This document shows positions 28,460-36,260 of a stretch of DNA of 64,000 nucleotides, in pieces (position 1 is the first letter of the stretch; each line of letters opens with the position of its first letter). The stretch lies in assembly GCA_017434825.1 (NCBI GenBank), contig JAFSGC010000009.1, positions 21,287 to 85,286 on the forward strand. Reading direction: 5' to 3'. The position numbers were made by a program, and so were the translations under genes. The DNA is from Bacilli bacterium. Its GTDB lineage: Bacteria; Bacillota_I; Bacilli_A; RF39; UBA660. The notes beneath the pieces were generated by a model. It worked only from the letters and a program-made list of their open reading frames with translations, made no database searches and was not told the origin of the DNA.

Positions 28460-28721
28460 AAAAAGAAGGATTATTCGTAAAACTATTGCTGTTTTGAGCA
28501 ATAGTTTTTTGTTGCGAAGAAACTGTTTGTGAGCTAGAGTTATTTGCTTTCGGTTTTGGAATATTTATTTCTCTTAAAACAGAAAAAGCTTTTCTAGCGT
28601 TTTGAATCATTGGTTTTGTTTGCTCATAAATAGGAATAATTTGTTGGGCGACGCTTAATGATTTAGAAATGCCACCGATAATTTTCATTAAAGAAAGTCC
28701 GCTTTGGGGGCTAGGAAACAT
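28452..28721 (-). CDS. yqfQ: YqfQ (VrrA)-like small protein
   Basis: The 89-residue product begins MFPSPQSGLSLMKIIGGISK, continues with a helical stretch (AQQIIPIYEQTKPMIQNARK) and ends in a low-complexity Ser/Gln/Asn tail. This matches the YqfQ family pattern as I recall it, and yqfQ lies near sigA and trmK in Bacillus. Here it is on the opposite strand. Function is unknown. I use the ATG at 28721 with AGGTGA upstream, not the GTG nine bases earlier, which is part of the binding site. Its 3' end overlaps trmK by 8 bases tail to tail. Confidence 0.6.
   Translation of the reverse strand: MFPSPQSGLSLMKIIGGISKSLSVAQQIIPIYEQTKPMIQNARKAFSVLREINIPKPKANNSSSQTVSSQQKTIAQNSNSFTNNPSFFK
28479..28510 (+). 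terminator. trmK terminator embedded in yqfQ
   Basis: A perfect 12-bp stem (AAAACTATTGCT with AGCAATAGTTTT) is followed by Ts on the plus strand. It lies inside the yqfQ coding region, where it encodes part of the Gln/Ser tail. The flanking A-run would let it work in the other direction only weakly. Confidence 0.8.
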
Positions 28722-28819
28722 GATTATCACCTAATTAATTATATGTAAAAATATTTAGGAAGTACTAGCAAGCACAATATAATTGTGTTATACTTGATTT
28801 AATAGGAGAGTTGACGATA

Positions 28820-30391
28820 GTGGACGAAAGTTTTAATTTAGAAAATGCTGAGAAAAAATCTAATATCTTTGTCGACTTTATAACTGCGTGGTTTTATATT
28901 CTTTTGTATGCAATAAGAGGAGTAAAATTCCTTTTAATGGATATGTGGATAGCTATATATAATAATATCAAATGGTCATTTGATAAGAATGCCAGTGGTC
29001 TTGTAAAAGAAGATGCATCTTCAGATGAACTATATGAAAAGACTAAACAAACTAAAGAGAAAAAAGAAAAGAAATATCATTATAGTAAGAAAACTTTAGA
29101 AAAATATGAAAAGATGAAGATTGAACTTACAAATGATCTTCAGATGGCAGGAGCAACACGTAGTAAAACTCCGAATGTATACCAATATATTGTTAGAGCT
29201 CCTTCAGGAAAAATTATTAAAGATACAATGTCTGGTTTCTCTAAGCTAGATATTAATTCGTTCTTAGTAAACGAAGGTTATGAAGTATATGATATTAGAA
29301 CTTCAAAAGCAATAAACTTTATGTATCAAGAGTCATCACTTGGTGGCTCGAAGATGAGTGTAAAAGATTTAGTATTCTGGCTTACTCAGCTTTCAACTTA
29401 TTTAAAATCAGGTATTACGCTTAGTGAAGCAGTAAGAATATTATCAATTCAAATGAGTAAGAAGAAAACTCAACAAAAGATATATAAAGCCATTGGATAT
29501 GAACTATCTTTGGGAGAATCTTTCTCAAATGCGCTTGCTAAACAAGGAAATTATTTCCCTCCATTATTAATTAATATGATTAAGGCGGCAGAAGCTACAG
29601 GTACATTACAAGAAACTTTAGAGGATATGGCTAATTATTATACTGAAGTAAACCAAACACGAAAAGATATGATTGGGGCATTAACATATCCTGCAATTAT
29701 CATGGTTTTCTCAGTCGCTGTTGTTACATTTATTATTGTGTATGTAGTTCCTCAGTTTACTCAAATATATGATAACTCTGGAATTGAAATAAAGGGATTA
29801 ACTAAAGCAATTATTGTTCTTAGTGACTTCTTACAAAACAATTTAGTTTTAGTAGTATTAATTATCGTATTTGTTATGATTATGCTGTATTTATTATACA
29901 AATATGTTAAGGGATTTAGAGTGCCAGCGCAAATCTTATTTATGAAAATCCCGGTTGTTAAAGATGTATTAATTTATAAAGAAATATCTATTTTTGCAAA
30001 GACCTTTGCATCGTTACTTAGAAATAACGTATTTATTACAGAAAGTATGGATATCTTAAGTAAGATTACTTCAAATGAAGTATATAAAGCGATAATGTTT
30101 AAGACAATTAATAATATCGTAAAAGGTGAAAAAATATCAGAAGCATTTAATAATCACTGGGCAGTCCCAGATGTAGCATATTATATGATTGTTACAGGGG
30201 AATCTACTGGTCAACTTGCAGATATGATGCAAAAGGTTAGCGATTATTATCAACAAATGCACAAAGGTATCGTTAATCAGTTAAAAAGTTTCATAGAACC
30301 AATTATGATTATCTTCTTAGCTTTAATGGTTGCTTTAATTATATTAGCGGTTATCGTTCCAATGTTCTCAATGTATAACCAAATTATGTAG
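28820..30391 (+). CDS. pilC: Type IV pilus/competence inner-membrane protein PilC (GspF family)
   Basis: PilC is the membrane platform on which type IV or competence pili are built. The 523-residue protein has two GspF repeats (VKDLVFWLTQLSTYLKSGIT and KEISIFAKTFASLLRNNVFI) with membrane segments after each, and the canonical MIKAAEATGTLQETL and MIVTGESTGQLADMM turns. The family N-terminal part (YIVRAPSGKIIKDTMSGFSK) is preceded by about 110 extra residues with a hydrophobic helix-forming stretch. I start at the GTG at 28820 with AGGAGAG nine bases upstream. The gene is followed by pilD. No PilB ATPase or pilin genes are in the window. Confidence 0.92.
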   Translation: MDESFNLENAEKKSNIFVDFITAWFYILLYAIRGVKFLLMDMWIAIYNNIKWSFDKNASGLVKEDASSDELYEKTKQTKEKKEKKYHYSKKTLEKYEKMKIELTNDLQMAGATRSKTPNVYQYIVRAPSGKIIKDTMSGFSKLDINSFLVNEGYEVYDIRTSKAINFMYQESSLGGSKMSVKDLVFWLTQLSTYLKSGITLSEAVRILSIQMSKKKTQQKIYKAIGYELSLGESFSNALAKQGNYFPPLLINMIKAAEATGTLQETLEDMANYYTEVNQTRKDMIGALTYPAIIMVFSVAVVTFIIVYVVPQFTQIYDNSGIEIKGLTKAIIVLSDFLQNNLVLVVLIIVFVMIMLYLLYKYVKGFRVPAQILFMKIPVVKDVLIYKEISIFAKTFASLLRNNVFITESMDILSKITSNEVYKAIMFKTINNIVKGEKISEAFNNHWAVPDVAYYMIVTGESTGQLADMMQKVSDYYQQMHKGIVNQLKSFIEPIMIIFLALMVALIILAVIVPMFSMYNQIM

Positions 30392-30398
30392 GTGGTTT

Positions 30399-31157
30399 AT
30401 GGCAGTTTTAGTGTTTATTCTTGGAACTATTTTAGGTTCATTCTATTTAGTGGTTGGTAAAAGACTTCCAATCAAGGAAAATGCAATTAACTCAAGAAGC
30501 AAGTGTGATAATTGTAATCATGTCCTTGGTTGGTGGCAACTTATACCAATCTTTTCTTATGTGATACTACGTGGCAAATGTCACTATTGTCATCAAAGGA
30601 TAAATCCGTTACATCTTTTAATCGAAGTTGTAACCGGAGGATTATTTTCTTTTGCATATCTATATTATGGTGTTTGTTATGAAATGCTTATTTTCTTAAT
30701 TGTATCTTCAGTTACATTAATTATATTTATAAGTGACTTCTCATATTACATCATCTTAGATTCTCCTTTGGTTGTAGGAAGTATTTTAGTGTTTGCTACT
30801 AAGTGGTATTATTTAGGAATAAATGATGCATTAATCAGTCTAATAAGTGGCTTAGGATTATTTGCTTCAATGTACTTAATTAAAATAATAGGTGATGTTC
30901 TATTTAAAAGAGAAAGCTTGGGTGGTGGAGATATTAAATTTGCCTTTGTAATGGGAATGATTTTAGGATATCGTTTAGGATTGTGTTCTTTAATTTTATC
31001 GACATTCTTAGCGCTTCCATATTCATGTGCAGCTTTAATGCTCAAAAAAAATAATGAAGTTCCTTATGGCCCGTTTTTAGCCTCTTCATTATTCGTTGTT
31101 TTTGTCTTTATAGAAAAATTTAATAGTTTATTAAACTTAATATTTGTAAGCTTATAA
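30399..31157 (+). CDS. pilD: Prepilin peptidase
   Basis: This membrane aspartyl protease trims pilin leader peptides and methylates the new N-terminus. The 252-residue protein has the cytoplasmic zinc loop CDNCNHVLGWWQLIPIFSYV followed by CHYCHQRINP, and the active-site motif GGGDIKFAFVMGM. About seven hydrophobic segments follow. The first catalytic Asp lies in ISDFSYYII. It starts 7 bases after pilC. With comEA and comEC it completes part of a DNA-uptake pilus system. Confidence 0.93.
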   Translation: MAVLVFILGTILGSFYLVVGKRLPIKENAINSRSKCDNCNHVLGWWQLIPIFSYVILRGKCHYCHQRINPLHLLIEVVTGGLFSFAYLYYGVCYEMLIFLIVSSVTLIIFISDFSYYIILDSPLVVGSILVFATKWYYLGINDALISLISGLGLFASMYLIKIIGDVLFKRESLGGGDIKFAFVMGMILGYRLGLCSLILSTFLALPYSCAALMLKKNNEVPYGPFLASSLFVVFVFIEKFNSLLNLIFVSL

Positions 31158-31244
31158 CATATAAGCAACTGCGCTTGCTAATACAGAGCCTACCATTAAG
31201 ATTAATAAAATCCATGCGACAATTTTCTTTGCTTTTTTATTCAT
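31152..31244 (-). CDS. 30-residue single-pass membrane miniprotein (Prli42/DUF4044-like)
   Basis: This small gene encodes MNKKAKKIVAWILLILMVGS followed by ten more mostly hydrophobic residues: a basic N-terminus and a single membrane segment. AAAGGA lies about ten bases before the ATG. The length, basic head and pattern recall Prli42 (a 31-residue stressosome anchor in Listeria and Bacillus) and DUF4044 peptides; the match is by pattern only. Its stop codon overlaps the last bases of pilD on the other strand. No stressosome genes are in the window. Confidence 0.55.
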   Translation of the reverse strand: MNKKAKKIVAWILLILMVGSVLASAVAYML

Positions 31245-31307
31245 AATACCAATCCTTTTCTTGTATTAATTTATCATATTATTGCGGTATTATCAATATA
31301 ATTAACT

Positions 31308-31829
31308 ATGAAAAAATATATTGTAGCGTTAATTGGATCATTAATTATTGTAGGAATTACAATTGGAATTAGCAACCCTTTAGATTTATCGAATGTTGTA
31401 TCTGTGAGCTTTTCCTATAAATATTTTCTTTATATAATCATTATGTGTATAAGTGGTATCGCTTTATCTTACATTGGGATACCACTTTTTATTTTCCTCT
31501 TATTATTAGAGTTTATTTCCTTAGGTATGGTTACATATTTTATTTTTTCTAACTTTCTTTTAAAGGGATTATTATTTAGTTTAATTTACATATTAATATT
31601 TAAGTTAGTATATTGGTTTTTGCTTATTTTAAATGGTTTTTACTCTTTAAAACTTATTAAAAATAATTATAAGTATTTATTTCGAAGATATCGTGAAAAT
31701 AAAAATAACAGTAAATTATATTTTAAGAAAATGCTAATTATAAGTAGTATAGTAATATGCTTTAATTTGTTAAGTGTAACGTTTGGAAACAAACTTATTA
31801 ATTATTTGGCTTCTTATTTACTTTTTTAG
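31308..31829 (+). CDS. Multi-pass membrane protein, possibly SpoIIM/DUF95-like
   Basis: The 173-residue protein has five hydrophobic segments with a basic loop (RRYRENKNNSKLYFKK) before the last one. The middle, GIPLFIFLLLLEFISLGMVT and then LIYILIFKLVYWFLL, resembles the SpoIIM/DUF95 family of membrane proteins. Spore formation is not implied. TATAAT (31297-31302) lies five bases before the ATG and no Shine-Dalgarno sequence is present, so the mRNA may be leaderless. The function is not known. Confidence 0.45.
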   Translation: MKKYIVALIGSLIIVGITIGISNPLDLSNVVSVSFSYKYFLYIIIMCISGIALSYIGIPLFIFLLLLEFISLGMVTYFIFSNFLLKGLLFSLIYILIFKLVYWFLLILNGFYSLKLIKNNYKYLFRRYRENKNNSKLYFKKMLIISSIVICFNLLSVTFGNKLINYLASYLLF

Positions 31830-31860
31830 TTTCTTAAAATATAATAAGATTGTGATTGAA

Positions 31861-32967
31861 ATGAAAAAAGTTGTAGTTGGAATGAGTGGAGGCGTTGATA
31901 GTGCTGTTGCAGCCTATCTTTTAAAAGAAGCTGGTTATGAAGTAATCGGTCTTTTTATGCGCAATTGGGACAGTAATATTAATAATGATTTTTTAGGTAA
32001 TCCTAATGATTTTAATGATATATGTCCTCAGGAGAAAGACTATAATGATGCTTTAAAAGTATGTGAAAAGTTAAATATTCCATTACATCGTGTAGATTTT
32101 ATTAAAGAATATTGGGATTATGTATTTACATATTTTTTAGAGGAATTAAAAAAAGGAAGAACTCCAAATCCAGATTTATTATGTAATAAATTTATAAAAT
32201 TTGATTTGTTTATTAAAGAGGCAAGAAGACTAGGCGCGGACTACATTGCCACTGGTCATTATGCTAGATGTGAAAATGGTAAGCTTTTAAGAGCTAAAGA
32301 TTTAAATAAAGATCAAACATATTTTTTAGCAGATGTTAAAGCGGAAGCTTTTAAAGATGTTTTATTTCCAGTAGGAGATTATACTAAACCAGAAATAAGA
32401 GAAATTGCTAAAGCTCAAGATTTAATTGTTGCTGATAAAAAAGATTCTACGGGAATTTGTTTTATTGGAGAAAGAAATTATCAAGAGTTTATTAAAAATT
32501 ATTTAAAACCTAATCCCGGAGACATCTTAAATGTTGAGACTAAAGAAGTAATTGGAAGACATACTGGACTTATGAATTATACAATAGGTCAAAGAAGAAA
32601 TGTTGGACTATCTGGAGATGCTGAACGTCATTATGTTTGTGGTAAAGATGTAAAAAATAATATCTTATATGTAGCGTATGGTGATTCAAAATACTTATAC
32701 TCAGATGAATGTATTATTGAAAATGTAAACTTTATTTCAAGTCAAAGACCAGCGTTTTGTACTGCGAAATTTAGGTATCGCGGAGAAGATCATCCAGTAG
32801 TTCTTGAGTATTTAGATAATAATGAAATTAGAGTAAAATATGAAGGCGGAGCTAAAAGTGTAACTCCAGGACAAGCGTGTGTACTATACCAAGGAGAAGA
32901 ATGTTTAGGCTGTGGTTTCATTAAAGAGGTTTATAAAAACGGCGAAAGTCTATGGTATTTACAATAA
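31861..32967 (+). CDS. mnmA: tRNA-specific 2-thiouridylase MnmA
   Basis: MnmA puts sulfur on U34 of Glu, Gln and Lys tRNAs. The 368-residue protein has the PP-loop (VVVGMSGGVDSAVAAYLL), NPDLLCNKFIKF with the catalytic Cys, YIATGHYAR, and the second Cys in DSTGICFIGERNYQEF. The beta-barrel tail ends ECLGCGFI. I start it at MKKVVVGMSGG (31861); a GTG at 31852 is also possible. The frame runs open further upstream into the previous gene. There is no good Shine-Dalgarno sequence. Cysteine desulfurase is not adjacent. Confidence 0.95.
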   Translation: MKKVVVGMSGGVDSAVAAYLLKEAGYEVIGLFMRNWDSNINNDFLGNPNDFNDICPQEKDYNDALKVCEKLNIPLHRVDFIKEYWDYVFTYFLEELKKGRTPNPDLLCNKFIKFDLFIKEARRLGADYIATGHYARCENGKLLRAKDLNKDQTYFLADVKAEAFKDVLFPVGDYTKPEIREIAKAQDLIVADKKDSTGICFIGERNYQEFIKNYLKPNPGDILNVETKEVIGRHTGLMNYTIGQRRNVGLSGDAERHYVCGKDVKNNILYVAYGDSKYLYSDECIIENVNFISSQRPAFCTAKFRYRGEDHPVVLEYLDNNEIRVKYEGGAKSVTPGQACVLYQGEECLGCGFIKEVYKNGESLWYLQ

Positions 32968-32987
32968 GTGGTGTATCACCACTTTTT
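32966..32987 (+). terminator. mnmA terminator
   Basis: AAGTGGTG, three bases, CACCACTT and a T-run begin at the stop codon. A third copy of the arm (AAAGTGGTGG, 32997-33006) lies just beyond and could pair with the middle arm instead. Confidence 0.8.
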
Positions 32988-33026
32988 ATTTGAGATAAAG
33001 TGGTGGACTAAAAAATAAAAATATGA

Positions 33027-33044
33027 TATTCTATATATAGAATA
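33027..33044 (+). promoter_or_regulatory. 18-bp perfect palindrome, candidate operator
   Basis: TATTCTATATATAGAATA reads the same on both strands. It sits 13 bases before the start of the surface-protein gene, next to its ribosome binding site (AGGATAGAG), and could bind a repressor or form an mRNA hairpin. All-A/T palindromes can arise by chance in DNA this AT-rich. Confidence 0.4.
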
Positions 33045-33057
33045 GGATAGAGATAGT

Positions 33058-34554
33058 ATGAACAAGGCTATAGCATATATAAAGAAAACTATTTCTAGAG
33101 TCAATTTTAAATCCAAGAAAGTATGGCTACTTATTGGATTTTTTGCAGTTGCAATAGGGATTACATCATCTTACTATTCTCATAGTTATTATGAAGTGCA
33201 TACTGATAATAACTTAGCTATCGGCGGAGTAGCATTCGTTTCTGATGCAGATATTATTCTTAAAATATACACAGAAAATAGAAATACAAGTGGTACAGGA
33301 ACTGGTTCTTACACAAGACAATACTTTGTTCCTACTGCGAATTATACTTATAATGCTAGCAAGTCGGTATGTACAACGGGAATTAAAATTAATGGTCTTG
33401 TAGATGGTGAAACGGTAAGTACTGATACTTTAGATATTCAAGCAACTAAAAAAGGATATTGTAAAGTATACTTTGATGCAGTTGATGGTGTAATTGCAGA
33501 TGTAACACATACTTTATGGGTTGAACAAAATAGTGGTGCTGGTGATTATGTTCTAATGGGTAGAATCCCGGATAACACTAATACTTATGCAATTGATACC
33601 ACTAAAACTAGCTGTACAGGTACAGCTCCAAGTAGCATTACACTTAAAAATAGAGCAATTTATATTTCTGCTACTGGAAACTTCAGTTGTGATATATATG
33701 TTAAAATATCAGCAACCGGAGGTACAAACGCAAACCTTTCATCAACTATTGTAGGTCTTGCAGGAACAACTGGAACATCTTCTCAAAATGGTAGTATATA
33801 TCGAGTGGCTGATCAAAATGGTTATCGATATGAAGGTAAGGATCCAGATAATTATGTAATGTTCAATGGGGAAGTGTGGAGAATTATAGGCGCTTTTGAA
33901 GGTGGCGAAATAGGCATGCTTTCAGGAAAATATTATACAAAAATAATAAGAGCTGATTCCATTGGAAGTTATGCTTGGAATACTGTAAGCGCCAATAGTT
34001 GGCCTTCTTCAAGTTTATACAAATATTTAAATGGTGAATATTACAATTCGATTGGGTCAGTATCTAGAGATATGGTTGTTAACCCTAGTTGGTCGATTGG
34101 GGCAGTAAATCAGAATCAAACTGGTAATGTTTCAAGTTTATATGCTGGTGAAAGAGGTACTGTTGGTTCTCCGTCAGCACCAAATCTTGTGAAGACGGCG
34201 GGACGTGTTGGATTGGTCTATCCAAGTGACTATTTATATTCAGTTTACAGTGAAAGTTGTGATAATACCATAATATCTGGTTATGGAGATGATACCAGAT
34301 GTTTTAACACCGCTGGATGGTTAATATATGGTAAGCGTGATTGGACTATAACAGCGCGACGTGAAGCTTCGTATTCAATGGTACTTTCAATATATGTTGA
34401 AACTGAAAATGTGTCTAATTCTGGATTGCACATTGGTAATCAATGGTGGCCAGTAACAAGCAAGCGAGGCGTTAGACCAACTGTCTACCTAGATTATGAT
34501 GTAACGATTGTTGGTGGCGGTGGAACCAAAGGTAATCCATATCGATTAAAATAA
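33058..34554 (+). CDS. Membrane-anchored surface protein with DUF6273-like C-terminal domain
   Basis: The 498-residue protein has a basic N-terminus and one membrane segment (about residues 22-42) that looks uncleaved. A Ser/Thr/Gly-rich extracellular part with four widely spaced Cys (about 60-245) follows. The C-terminal half (about 255-498) starts DNYVMFNGEVWRIIG and ends GVRPTVYLDYDVTI plus GGTKGNPYRLK, a pattern shared by many gut Firmicutes surface proteins of unknown function (DUF6273-like, possibly a lectin-type fold). Base composition is richer in G+C than its neighbours. It stands alone between terminators and has an 18-bp palindrome upstream, so it may be specially regulated. Confidence 0.65.
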   Translation: MNKAIAYIKKTISRVNFKSKKVWLLIGFFAVAIGITSSYYSHSYYEVHTDNNLAIGGVAFVSDADIILKIYTENRNTSGTGTGSYTRQYFVPTANYTYNASKSVCTTGIKINGLVDGETVSTDTLDIQATKKGYCKVYFDAVDGVIADVTHTLWVEQNSGAGDYVLMGRIPDNTNTYAIDTTKTSCTGTAPSSITLKNRAIYISATGNFSCDIYVKISATGGTNANLSSTIVGLAGTTGTSSQNGSIYRVADQNGYRYEGKDPDNYVMFNGEVWRIIGAFEGGEIGMLSGKYYTKIIRADSIGSYAWNTVSANSWPSSSLYKYLNGEYYNSIGSVSRDMVVNPSWSIGAVNQNQTGNVSSLYAGERGTVGSPSAPNLVKTAGRVGLVYPSDYLYSVYSESCDNTIISGYGDDTRCFNTAGWLIYGKRDWTITARREASYSMVLSIYVETENVSNSGLHIGNQWWPVTSKRGVRPTVYLDYDVTIVGGGGTKGNPYRLK

Positions 34555-34566
34555 TAATTATTTAAG

Positions 34567-34598
34567 ACATTCATACAATTAAGTATGAATGTTTTTTT
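34567..34598 (+). terminator. Terminator overlapping the start of the next gene
   Basis: A perfect 10-bp stem (ACATTCATAC with GTATGAATGT) with a 6-base loop precedes seven Ts. The right arm contains the ATG of the YlmC-like gene, and the left arm and loop contain a -10-like TACAAT (34574-34579). Confidence 0.85.
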
Positions 34599-34812
34599 AT
34601 CAGAAATGCAAGAAAAAGAAATTATATCAATAGCTACAGGCCTTAACTATGGCCATATTGTTGATGTGCAGTTAGATAGTCAAGGTAATATAGTTTCTTT
34701 TATTGCGGAAAACAAGAAAATCTTTCGAAAATCATTAGATAAGGATGAAATAAGATTTAAATTTAGTGAAATAGAAAAAATAGGAAAAGATGTTATATTA
34801 GTTAGAGTTTAG
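34585..34812 (+). CDS. ylmC: YlmC/YmxH-like PRC-barrel protein
   Basis: The 75-residue protein matches the YlmC/YmxH family: FLSEMQEKEIISIATGLNYG at the start and FSEIEKIGKDVILVRV at the end, one PRC-barrel domain. The function is unknown; in Bacillus a relative is linked to sporulation. The conserved domain reaches back to LSEMQ, so the start must be at or near the ATG at 34585. That ATG lies in the right arm of a terminator hairpin. There is no Shine-Dalgarno sequence, and a -10-like TACAAT ends five bases upstream. It therefore looks like a leaderless gene started from inside a terminator. Confidence 0.7.
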   Translation: MNVFLSEMQEKEIISIATGLNYGHIVDVQLDSQGNIVSFIAENKKIFRKSLDKDEIRFKFSEIEKIGKDVILVRV

Positions 34813-34843
34813 GTTTCTTTTTATTTATCATTTAAGTACTTTG

Positions 34844-34860
34844 TGTTAAAATAAATAGTA
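34844..34860 (+). promoter_or_regulatory. lspA promoter, predicted leaderless transcript
   Basis: An extended -10 TGTTAAAAT (34844-34852) ends seven bases before the lspA ATG, with no Shine-Dalgarno sequence between. Confidence 0.55.
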
Positions 34861-35327
34861 TGAAAAAGAAAGTTATATTGTATAGTATTATATTATTTGT
34901 AGTAGATCAACTTAGTAAGTTAATATTAGATAATGTATTAATTCTTGGAAAGAGTTATACAATTTTTGAAAAGTTTTTATATATTACAAAAGCCTATAAT
35001 GATGGGGTATCATTTAGTATGTTAGCTGGCCATAAGTGGTTAATTATTCTTATTAACATGGCAATTTTGGTATTCTTATATTTTTACATGCAAAAGTTTA
35101 AAGAAAACAAAAGAAATACTATTGCGTTTGGAATGGTATTTGGTGGCCTTTTTGGTAATCTAGTTGATAGATTTGTATATGGATACGTAATTGATTTTAT
35201 AGATTTTTATATTTTTAATTATGATTATCCAATATTTAATTTTGCAGATAGCTTTATTTGTATAGGTGTAATATTATTACTTTATAGTATATATTTAGGA
35301 GAAGACAATGAAAATAGTAGTAAATGA
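34860..35327 (+). CDS. lspA: Lipoprotein signal peptidase
   Basis: LspA cuts lipoprotein signal peptides in the membrane. The 155-residue protein has four membrane segments and the two catalytic Asp regions: FGNLVDRFVYGYVIDFIDF and FNFADSFICIG, with NDGVSF earlier. Its last 20 bases overlap rluD. The lspA-rluD order is conserved in Firmicutes. Lipoprotein processing also needs Lgt, which is not in the window. Confidence 0.95.
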   Translation: MKKKVILYSIILFVVDQLSKLILDNVLILGKSYTIFEKFLYITKAYNDGVSFSMLAGHKWLIILINMAILVFLYFYMQKFKENKRNTIAFGMVFGGLFGNLVDRFVYGYVIDFIDFYIFNYDYPIFNFADSFICIGVILLLYSIYLGEDNENSSK

Positions 35328-36192
35328 AAATGATGGAATAAGATTAGATAAATATTTAGCTAGTACAACTGAATATTCTAGAGAATTAATCTCTAAGATG
35401 ATTACAGGTGGTTTTGTATTAGTTAATGAAGATGTTAAGAAAAATAGCTATAAAGTAAAATTAAATGATGAAATAGATATTGATGAATCATATAAGATCG
35501 ATACCGATATTGTTCCAACTCCAATGGATTTAAATATTGTGTATGAAGATGAACATATAATGATTATTAATAAGCCAAGTGGACTAGTTGTTCACCCTGG
35601 TAGTGGTAATTATACGGGAACTCTTGTAAATGGACTTATGCACTATACAAATAATCTTAGCGATATTAACGGTAGTGCTAGAGTAGGAATTGTTCATCGT
35701 ATTGATAAAGATACTTCAGGATTAATGATGGTAGCTAAAACTAATGAAGCTCATCAAATCTTAGCGGAGTATTTTAAAAATCACGATGTTAAAAGAACGT
35801 ATGTTGCGCTACTTTGCGGTAATCTTCCGTACGAAAGCGCTACTATAGATGCTCCAATCAAAAGAGATTCAGCAAACTTTAATAAGATGGGCGTATTCAA
35901 AGATGGTAAAGATGCTATTACCCATTTAAGGGTTATTAAAAGATTTAAAGATTACACTTTAGTAGAACTTAATTTAGAAACAGGTAGAACTCATCAAATA
36001 AGAGTTCATATGAATTATATAGGGTATCCAATTCATAATGACCCAGTATATAATAAAAAAGAAGCTACTGAATTTGGTCAATTTTTACATTCAAAAAGTA
36101 TAGATTTTGTTCATCCTATAACTAAAGAAAAGATGCATTTTGAATGTGATTTGCCTGAAGAATTTAAATCTTTTATAGATAATATTGATTGA
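35308..36192 (+). CDS. rluD: Ribosomal large subunit pseudouridine synthase RluD family
   Basis: The 294-residue enzyme converts uridines to pseudouridine in 23S rRNA. An S4 domain (LDKYLASTTEYSRELISKMI) precedes the catalytic domain with the active Asp in VHRIDKDTSGLMMVAKT and the motif RTHQIRVHMNYIGYPIHND. It starts inside lspA with AGGAGAAG upstream. Family members RluD, YlyB and RluC are hard to separate by eye; the position after lspA favours YlyB. Confidence 0.92.
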   Translation: MKIVVNENDGIRLDKYLASTTEYSRELISKMITGGFVLVNEDVKKNSYKVKLNDEIDIDESYKIDTDIVPTPMDLNIVYEDEHIMIINKPSGLVVHPGSGNYTGTLVNGLMHYTNNLSDINGSARVGIVHRIDKDTSGLMMVAKTNEAHQILAEYFKNHDVKRTYVALLCGNLPYESATIDAPIKRDSANFNKMGVFKDGKDAITHLRVIKRFKDYTLVELNLETGRTHQIRVHMNYIGYPIHNDPVYNKKEATEFGQFLHSKSIDFVHPITKEKMHFECDLPEEFKSFIDNID

Positions 36193-36260
36193 CAGATAGA
36201 CAAGTTAGAAAATTTACTAAATAGTCAAATTAAGTTATAATAAAAATGGGAAGGGATTAT

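Noticed and set aside
31783..31860. N-terminal extension of MnmA overlapping the previous gene
   Set aside because: The extension reads through the end of the upstream gene and a -10 box. The family start is MKKVVVGMSGGVDS.
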